From JBMZCV01 sp049613665 (GTDB taxonomy: Bacteria > Bacteroidota > Bacteroidia > Chitinophagales > UBA2359): a stretch of DNA of 29,441 nt. Positions 24,148 to 29,441 of this stretch are shown piece by piece. Numbering within the stretch: the stretch's first letter is position 1; every line of letters starts with the position of its first letter. The notes below the pieces were generated by a model that saw nothing but the letters and a program-made list of their open reading frames with translations, did no database searches and had not been told where the DNA came from. Both the position numbers and the translations under genes were made by a program. The DNA lies in assembly GCA_049613665.1 (NCBI GenBank), contig JBMZCV010000051.1, forward strand, positions 1 to 29,441. Direction: 5' to 3'.

Positions 24148-24241
24148 TCGTTCAGTTGCTAACGCATTCAGAAGCAAGGTGCTAGTTTCGATGTCACATT
24201 ATTTTTGTCTAGGTACTCAAAACTTTCTTTTTATTAAAAAA

Positions 24242-24294
24242 GTAACTTTTCATGTTATGGCAATTTTAGCTAAAAGTCATACTTAAACAGTTGC
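24242..24294 (+). repeat. Repeat family A, 53 bp form
   Basis: GTAACTTTTCATGTTATGGC at the left and TTAAACAGTTGC at the right; same length as 4093-4145 and about two thirds identical to it. It ends 16 bases before the Gfo/Idh start codon. Confidence 0.7.
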
Positions 24295-24310
24295 AAAAAA
24301 ACAAAAATCA

Positions 24311-25312
24311 ATGTTAAAAATTGGTGTTTTAGGAGCAGGCCATTTAGGCAAAATACATTTAAAATTACTTCAACAAATTGAAACATTTGAATTGGTGGGT
24401 TTTTATGACCTCAACCGTGAAAATGCTCATTTGGTAAGTCAAAAAATGGGTATCAAAAGCTTCGATTCTGTTGAGGAACTCGTTTCACAAGTAGATGTTG
24501 TTGATATTGTTACTCCGACAAGCACGCATTTTGAATTGGCTCAAAAAGCATTGCAACAAAAAAAGCATATTTTTGTCGAAAAGCCATTTACACGTTCTTT
24601 GGAAGAAGCGACACAGTTGATTGAAATGATTGAGAAAGCTGGCGTAAAAGCACAAATTGGGCATATTGAGCGTTTTAATCCTGCTTTTTTGGCGGTTGAG
24701 CAAGCCGATATTGATGCTCGTTTTATTGAAGTTCATCGGTTGGCTCAGTTTAATCCACGAGGAACAGATGTCTCTGTTGTGTTAGATTTGATGATACATG
24801 ACCTTGATGTTATTTTGAGTTTAGTAAAGTCAAAAGTCAAACATATAAGTGCCAATGGCGTAGCTGTTATTTCTGAAACAACCGATATAGCAAATGCACG
24901 CATCGAATTTGAAAATGCTTGTGTCGTTAATATTACAGCTAGTCGTTTATCTCTAAAAAATATGCGTAAAATGCGTATTTTTCAGCCTAATGCTTATGTT
25001 AGCATTGATTTTTTGGAGAAAAAGACAGAAGTTATTAGCCTTACAGATAATATGCCCAACAATTTGCCTGCTTTTTCACTAAAGATAACAAAAGGAAACA
25101 AGGACAAACATCTTATTTTGCAGCGTCCTCAAGTTGCTCCTAGCAATGCTTTAAAAATGGAATTGGAGAGCTTTGCCGATTGTATTTTGAAAGATACTAA
25201 AGAAATCGTTTCGATGTATGATGCTTATGATGCTATGTTTTTGGCTCATCAAATCATTGAACATATTAAAAAAAACACCCTAAAACAGCAAACATGTTTA
25301 ATCGATTCATAA
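24311..25312 (+). CDS. Gfo/Idh/MocA family NAD(P)-dependent oxidoreductase
   Basis: A 333-residue cytoplasmic dehydrogenase. The Rossmann motif G8-AGHLG13 is at the N-terminus, and the family's E90-K-P motif (FVEKPFTRS) and the helix FDSVEELV are present, followed by a C-terminal alpha/beta domain (about 125-330) with IGHIERFNPA. The family oxidises or reduces sugars and related compounds; the substrate is not identifiable. The next gene overlaps its last 19 bases, so the two are cotranscribed. With the sugar transferase downstream, a role in surface polysaccharide or lipopolysaccharide precursor metabolism is possible but unproven. Confidence 0.92.
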   Translation: MLKIGVLGAGHLGKIHLKLLQQIETFELVGFYDLNRENAHLVSQKMGIKSFDSVEELVSQVDVVDIVTPTSTHFELAQKALQQKKHIFVEKPFTRSLEEATQLIEMIEKAGVKAQIGHIERFNPAFLAVEQADIDARFIEVHRLAQFNPRGTDVSVVLDLMIHDLDVILSLVKSKVKHISANGVAVISETTDIANARIEFENACVVNITASRLSLKNMRKMRIFQPNAYVSIDFLEKKTEVISLTDNMPNNLPAFSLKITKGNKDKHLILQRPQVAPSNALKMELESFADCILKDTKEIVSMYDAYDAMFLAHQIIEHIKKNTLKQQTCLIDS

Positions 25313-26172
25313 AGAAATGGAGTTTTGTAGTTGTTTTGTTTGCTCTTATTTTTGCAGCAACAAGCTGTACACAAACAGACATTGTGCCATCTTATTTGCA
25401 GATAGACACTATAACATTAGATACTTATACTCAAGAAGGTAGCAGTTCGCATCTTATAGAAAGTGTTTGGACTTTTGTAAATGGCGAACCTTTGGGAGTA
25501 TATGAACTGCCTGCTACTATTGCGGTTTTGGCAGAGGGTGCAAGCGAGATTGTGATACGGCCTGGCATCAAAAACAATGGTATTAGCAACACTCGTGTTA
25601 TGTATCCTTTTTATCAGACACAGAGTGCAAGTATTGAATTGTCGGCCTCAAATACTACAACTCTTAATTTTGAAACATCTTATATTGAGCCTACTGTTTT
25701 TTCTTTTATCAATGATTTTGAGGTGAGCAATAATTTTGAATCAACAGATTTGCTTTATGCTCCTCTGCAAGTGATAAATGAGCCAGATTTAGTGTTTGAA
25801 GGTACTCGCTCGGGGGCAGTTTATTTGAATGAAGTAGATACTTTTTTTCAAATAAAAACAAATGTTGGTTATTTGTTGCCAGACCAAAACTATCCTGTTT
25901 ATCTGGAAATGAATTATCGTTGCAACCAAACTTTTCAGGTTTTGTTGAGGGCAAGCAACTTGCAGGGAGCAAGCATTATTTGGTCGCAACTCTATGTGGG
26001 CAAAAAAGAAAATTGGAATAAAATTTATATAGAACTTACAGAAACAGCTACTGACCTCAACCAGCAGGATTTCGATGTTTTTGAGGTTTTATTTCAAGCG
26101 ACATTGGCAGATACACTCGAAACGGCTTATTTTTATTGGGACAATGTAAAACTATTGCACTACGAGCAATAA
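25294..26172 (+). CDS. Lipoprotein of unknown function
   Basis: A 292-residue protein with a lipoprotein signal (lipobox AATSC, Cys25). The mature part is beta-strand-rich: an N-terminal segment (about 35-115) followed by a C-terminal region (about 125-292) that looks like a carbohydrate-binding-type jelly-roll (YLEMNYRCNQTFQVLLR, W-NKIYIELTE, TAYFYWDNVKLL). No catalytic motif is seen. It starts inside the end of the Gfo/Idh gene. Probably on the outer membrane or periplasmic face. Confidence 0.75.
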   Translation: MFNRFIKKWSFVVVLFALIFAATSCTQTDIVPSYLQIDTITLDTYTQEGSSSHLIESVWTFVNGEPLGVYELPATIAVLAEGASEIVIRPGIKNNGISNTRVMYPFYQTQSASIELSASNTTTLNFETSYIEPTVFSFINDFEVSNNFESTDLLYAPLQVINEPDLVFEGTRSGAVYLNEVDTFFQIKTNVGYLLPDQNYPVYLEMNYRCNQTFQVLLRASNLQGASIIWSQLYVGKKENWNKIYIELTETATDLNQQDFDVFEVLFQATLADTLETAYFYWDNVKLLHYEQ

Positions 26173-26173
26173 A

Positions 26174-26242
26174 TTAGGTATCAAGCATTATTCAATAATA
26201 AAACATGAGCTAACACCTTGATTTTCAATGTGTTAGTTTCCA
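26174..26242 (-). repeat. Repeat family B, divergent copy after the lipoprotein gene
   Basis: TTAGGTATCAAGCATTATTC, AATAATAAAACATGAGC, TAACACC: on the minus strand this is the TTATTATT-AATAATGCTTGATACCTAA end of family B. It begins one base after the lipoprotein stop codon. Confidence 0.5.
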
Positions 26243-26335
26243 TAAAAAAAAACAATTTATTTTTAATGCTTAACTAATCGGAACACTAAAAGTAAGCTTC
26301 TACATATTTAAACTCTCTAATTTAGACATTATATC

Positions 26336-27754
26336 ATGTTTCAAGGCCAAAAAATAAGTATTTTTGTTTCTCTTTTTCTCGATTATTTAGCAGCTTTTAT
26401 TGCGTGGATATTGTTTTTTACTTACCGAAAAGTAGTTATAGAAAATAATTATTTTGTTTGGGAGCAATATAATGACCCAAATTTCTTTTTGGGTATTTTG
26501 TTAATTCCTTTATTTTGGCTATTGCTACATTTCATTTCAGGTTATTATACTGATGTTTATAGAAAATCTCGCATTACGGCTCTTTTTCGCACCCTTCTAA
26601 CTGCTTTTATTGGTTCATTTATTTTGTTTTTTACGCTCATTATTGACGATATTGTTTTTAATATTTATACAAACTACCAGAAATCTTATATCGCTTTATT
26701 TAGTTTACATTTTTTACTCACCTTAATTCTGCGTATGACTACTCTTACTCGTGCTAAACATCAATTAGAAAATCAAATAGTAGGTTATAACACTTTAATG
26801 GTAGGCAGTAATGCAAGTGCTGTTCAAGTTTATGAAGAAATCACAAGTGCCGAAAAATCTTTAGGCTATCGTTTTTTAGGTTTTATTAAAGTCAATGAGC
26901 GGTCTAATCATCAACTCGAAAAACAATTGTCGCCTTTGGGAAACATTAGCGATTTGCCACACATCATCGACACCTATAAAATTGAAGAAGTTATCATTGC
27001 TATTGAGCAGGCTGATGAGGATAAAATCGGAGAGATTATTAACCTTTTGGCAGATAAATCTGTTGTGATAAAAATTTCAGCAAAAATGCACGATATTTTG
27101 GCTGGCTCTGTGAAAATGAATCATGTATTTGGTGCTGTTCTTATCGAAATTTATCCAGATTTGATGGCTACTTGGCAACGAAATATCAAAAGGTGTTTTG
27201 ATATTTTTGTTTCTTCTGTTTTGCTTGTTTTATTGAGTCCTTTGTATTTATATTTGACTATCAAAGTAAAATTGTCTTCTAAAGGGCCTATTTTTTATTT
27301 GCAAGAACGCATAGGTAAACATGGCAAACCTTTTCATATTATCAAATATCGTTCTATGTATATTGATGCAGAAAAGCATGGGCCTGCTCTTTCGAGCCAA
27401 AATGATAGTCGAATCACACCTTTTGGCCGCATAATGCGTAAATGGCGACTCGACGAAATTCCACAGTTTTATAATGTTTTGAGAGGTGATATGTCATTGG
27501 TAGGCCCTCGCCCAGAACGACAGTTTTATATTGATAAAATTGCAGCAAAAGCACCAGAATATCGTCATTTGCAAAAGGTACAACCCGGAATTACTTCTTG
27601 GGGCATGGTAAAATATGGCTATGCCGAGAATGTAGAACAAATGATTAAGAGAATGAAATATGACTTGTTGTATATCGAAAATATGTCATTAGCTATTGAT
27701 TTTAAAATCATGATTTACACAGTACTTATTCTTTTGCAGGGAAAAGGCAAATAA
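26336..27754 (+). CDS. Polyprenyl glycosylphosphotransferase (exopolysaccharide initiating sugar transferase)
   Basis: A 472-residue membrane enzyme of the WbaP/WcaJ type. The N-terminal half has four membrane helices (about 7-30, 50-70, 84-104, 117-135), a Rossmann-like CoA-binding-type cytoplasmic domain (about 150-270), and a fifth helix (about 286-310). The C-terminal catalytic domain has FHIIKYRSMYIDAE, the D373-E374 pair in RKWRLDEIPQ and L388VGPRPE394, then QPGITSWGMVKYGYAEN. It transfers a hexose-1-phosphate to undecaprenyl phosphate to start a surface polysaccharide repeat unit. Ends at a bidirectional terminator. Confidence 0.93.
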   Translation: MFQGQKISIFVSLFLDYLAAFIAWILFFTYRKVVIENNYFVWEQYNDPNFFLGILLIPLFWLLLHFISGYYTDVYRKSRITALFRTLLTAFIGSFILFFTLIIDDIVFNIYTNYQKSYIALFSLHFLLTLILRMTTLTRAKHQLENQIVGYNTLMVGSNASAVQVYEEITSAEKSLGYRFLGFIKVNERSNHQLEKQLSPLGNISDLPHIIDTYKIEEVIIAIEQADEDKIGEIINLLADKSVVIKISAKMHDILAGSVKMNHVFGAVLIEIYPDLMATWQRNIKRCFDIFVSSVLLVLLSPLYLYLTIKVKLSSKGPIFYLQERIGKHGKPFHIIKYRSMYIDAEKHGPALSSQNDSRITPFGRIMRKWRLDEIPQFYNVLRGDMSLVGPRPERQFYIDKIAAKAPEYRHLQKVQPGITSWGMVKYGYAENVEQMIKRMKYDLLYIENMSLAIDFKIMIYTVLILLQGKGK

Positions 27755-27772
27755 TTTCTTTTTTAGAAAAAC

Positions 27773-27807
27773 AAAAGCCTAATAGTCTATTAAACTATTA
27801 GGCTTTT
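27773..27807. terminator. Bidirectional Rho-independent terminator
   Basis: AAAAGCCTAATAGT and ACTATTAGGCTTTT form a 14 bp stem with a 7-base loop, followed by T residues on the plus strand. It lies between the convergent sugar transferase and the large surface protein gene. Confidence 0.9.
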
Positions 27808-27867
27808 TTTAGATATAGTTTAGCTTTTTGAGCTAAAAAATAAAATCAAAAGTCATTTGCATTTTAC

Positions 27868-29441
27868 CTAGTTTACTTTCGTAATCATAATTGGTAAACA
27901 TTTATTAATATTACAATCTGCTGGACAGCTTCCTACAATAATGACTAATGGACAACACATTTGGTTTGTACAGCTTCCATCTAATGCCTGGCCATCTAAA
28001 GTATAGTTGTATTCGCCTGTTTCTGTGATTGTATATATTTGTTGGTCGCCACCATCTGCTGCTGAAATTGCTACACCATCTTTGTACCATTGATAAGTTG
28101 TATATCCTGCTGGTGCTGTAGTCTCAATACTATCGCCGTCGCATAACTCTTGCGGCTTCGGCATTTCTTGCACTTCTACAAATACATTGGCTATTGCAAC
28201 ACAACCATCAGCATCAGTTGCTGTAAGATTATAAATACCATTTGCTAAAATAGTTGCTCCTATAATGCTAGGGTTTTGGTCGTTTGAACTGAAACCGTCT
28301 GGGCCATCCCATTCATAGCTCACAAAACCATCTTCACCTCTTAATTGTATATCATTGCCTTCACAAACGCCATTTCCTGTTGCAATAACGCTACACGAAC
28401 TAACCTCTGGAAACTCTACAAACAAATCTCCTAAACAATCGGTATAATCGCCTAACATATACCACAATACTAAACCATTTTGACTACTTGCCAAAAAATC
28501 TGCTATAGGTACTGGACCCCAACTTATGGTCGTTGTACCTGCACTATAAGGCCCATAATCTTGCAAATGACCATTACCTGGATCTGGCTCTTTTACTGTC
28601 AATGACCAATCTTCAGATGAAGATGGTGCAACTATCGTAAATATACCTGATACGGTATCATCATTTGGGTCTGGTGTACCTTGGTCATCTCTCGTTATCG
28701 TTGAGGAAGCATCGCCTGTATCAAAACCTGAACCCCAATTACATTCTGGCGAACAACTCGCTGGCGGATTTACAGTTGCATTAGTTGAGCAACTACCATC
28801 ATCAGTATCGGTAATCGTAAATGTCCAACTACCATTCGAAATCTCGTACAATGGAGAATTAATATTCGTATAGTCAAATGTATAAACAGTATTATAATCA
28901 TTGAAAAAAGTATTCAAATCAGGAGAACTCCATTGTCCACTACCTCCTGTAACTACTAAATCAAACGAAAACCAATCGTCATCTGGGTCTGTTGTTTCTC
29001 GGTCATCACAAATCAAATTAGTAACATTCGCTGTCAATGAACAAGTTACAGTTGAACAACTTGGAGGTGCAGTTACATTAACAGTAGTAATACAACTACC
29101 ATCTACATCATCAGTAATTACAAAACTTTGGTCGCCATCGCTTATTAAATATGGACCAAAACTAATTGGTGTATCATAAACAGCAATCGTACCACCGCCA
29201 GACCAGCTACCACCTGTATCCGTTCCACTAACTGTAACATCAAATGTATAAGTATCATCACTAGAATCACTACCTGTACCATTGTCATCACAAACTGGCG
29301 TAGTTGCAAAAGCTGATATACTACAACTTGCACTAACATCTGGAAACGCTACAAACAAATCTCCTAAACAATCGGTATAATCGCCCAACATATACCACAA
29401 TACTAAACCATTTTGACTACTTGCCAAAAAATCTGCTATAG
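27868..29441 (-). CDS. C-terminal part of a giant Cys/Asp-rich repeat surface protein (partial)
   Basis: The frame is open to the window edge, so the N-terminus is missing; about 524 residues are visible. It is built of repeated Ig-like units of about 90-110 residues, each with a Cys and an Asp-rich motif: CDDNGTGSDSSDDTYTF, CDDRETTDPDDDWFSF, TRDDQGTPDPNDDTVS. The segment IADFLASSQNGLVLWYMLGD occurs twice, 311 residues apart. The last 170 residues hold two PKD-like domains (GEDGFVSYEWDGPDGFSS; APAGYTTYQWYKDGVA) and end in CNINKCLPIMITKVN. I see no type IX sorting domain at the end. Probably an exported adhesin-type protein, low-complexity Gly/Ser/Thr/Asp. Confidence 0.8.
   Translation of the reverse strand, partial: IADFLASSQNGLVLWYMLGDYTDCLGDLFVAFPDVSASCSISAFATTPVCDDNGTGSDSSDDTYTFDVTVSGTDTGGSWSGGGTIAVYDTPISFGPYLISDGDQSFVITDDVDGSCITTVNVTAPPSCSTVTCSLTANVTNLICDDRETTDPDDDWFSFDLVVTGGSGQWSSPDLNTFFNDYNTVYTFDYTNINSPLYEISNGSWTFTITDTDDGSCSTNATVNPPASCSPECNWGSGFDTGDASSTITRDDQGTPDPNDDTVSGIFTIVAPSSSEDWSLTVKEPDPGNGHLQDYGPYSAGTTTISWGPVPIADFLASSQNGLVLWYMLGDYTDCLGDLFVEFPEVSSCSVIATGNGVCEGNDIQLRGEDGFVSYEWDGPDGFSSNDQNPSIIGATILANGIYNLTATDADGCVAIANVFVEVQEMPKPQELCDGDSIETTAPAGYTTYQWYKDGVAISAADGGDQQIYTITETGEYNYTLDGQALDGSCTNQMCCPLVIIVGSCPADCNINKCLPIMITKVN
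28411..28508. repeat. Near-identical coding repeat, copy 1
   Basis: 98 bases that match 29344-29441 with only two mismatches (28415 and 28453), offset by exactly 933 bases (311 codons). The other copy reaches the window edge, so the match may continue beyond it. Confidence 0.9.
29344..29441. repeat. Near-identical coding repeat, copy 2
   Basis: Partner of 28411-28508, truncated by the window edge. Confidence 0.9.

Larger units (their letters stand above)
23494..24310. other. 817-base gene-free divergent region, dense in repeats
   Basis: Between divergent mtaB and the Gfo/Idh gene. It holds family B (23512-23615), a minus-strand -7 box (23626-23633), family A long (23706-23826), a plus-strand -7 box (23859-23866), an 18-base inverted repeat (23893-24032), a B-end copy (24121-24147) and family A short (24242-24294). 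No open frame is convincing. Confidence 0.75.

Overview
The window comes from an A+T-rich member of the Bacteroidetes, most likely a gliding, non-Bacteroidales lineage (Cytophagales or Saprospiria type; I cannot go below phylum with confidence). The evidence is a gliding-motility gldC homologue, several TAnnTTTG promoter boxes of the Bacteroidetes sigma factor, lipoboxes typical of the phylum, DUF983 and DUF4139 proteins, and a large repeat-built surface protein of the kind exported by the type IX system.

Layout. 1-54 holds the first 18 codons of a leftward gene resembling AAA-ATPase/PD-(D/E)XK proteins. 335-3361 is a rightward run: M23 peptidase, bactofilin, AtpZ-like and AtpI-like membrane proteins, and a SprT-like metalloprotein. 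The expected atpB does not follow. 3557-5215 carries gldC and apbE. 5237-10322 is leftward: a TlpA-type thioredoxin lipoprotein, a Spy-like exported protein, a SulP transporter and a DUF983 protein. 10845-15476 is rightward: a DUF4139 secreted protein and two tandem paralogues of condensation-domain (HxxxDG) acyltransferase type. 15587-18851 is leftward: an alpha/beta hydrolase with its own palindromic operator, then nitroreductase - PP2C phosphatase - LysE exporter as a likely operon. 19036-19430 is tmRNA (ssrA, minus strand) with an unusual predicted tag, GNTSLRMAA. Then come an ankyrin protein, a 1.2 kb gene-free repeat island, and mtaB. 24311-27754 is a surface-polysaccharide-like set (Gfo/Idh/MocA oxidoreductase, overlapping lipoprotein, polyprenyl sugar-phosphate transferase). 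The window ends inside a giant Cys/Asp-rich repeat protein on the minus strand.

The most unusual content is between the genes. At least four families of short dispersed repeats fill the intergenic space: family A (terminal inverted GTAACT/AGTTAC, in 53-61 bp and about 120 bp forms), family B (about 100 bp, whose end motif supplies the stop codon of several genes), family C (terminal inverted AGAGGCTGTTTAAA, one full copy and one internal-deletion copy), and a mirrored array of hairpins at 21568-21849 with a 15 bp inverted repeat at its ends. I see no transposase gene for any of them in the window. I found no CRISPR array, no complete insertion sequence and no tRNA gene apart from the tRNA-like part of tmRNA.
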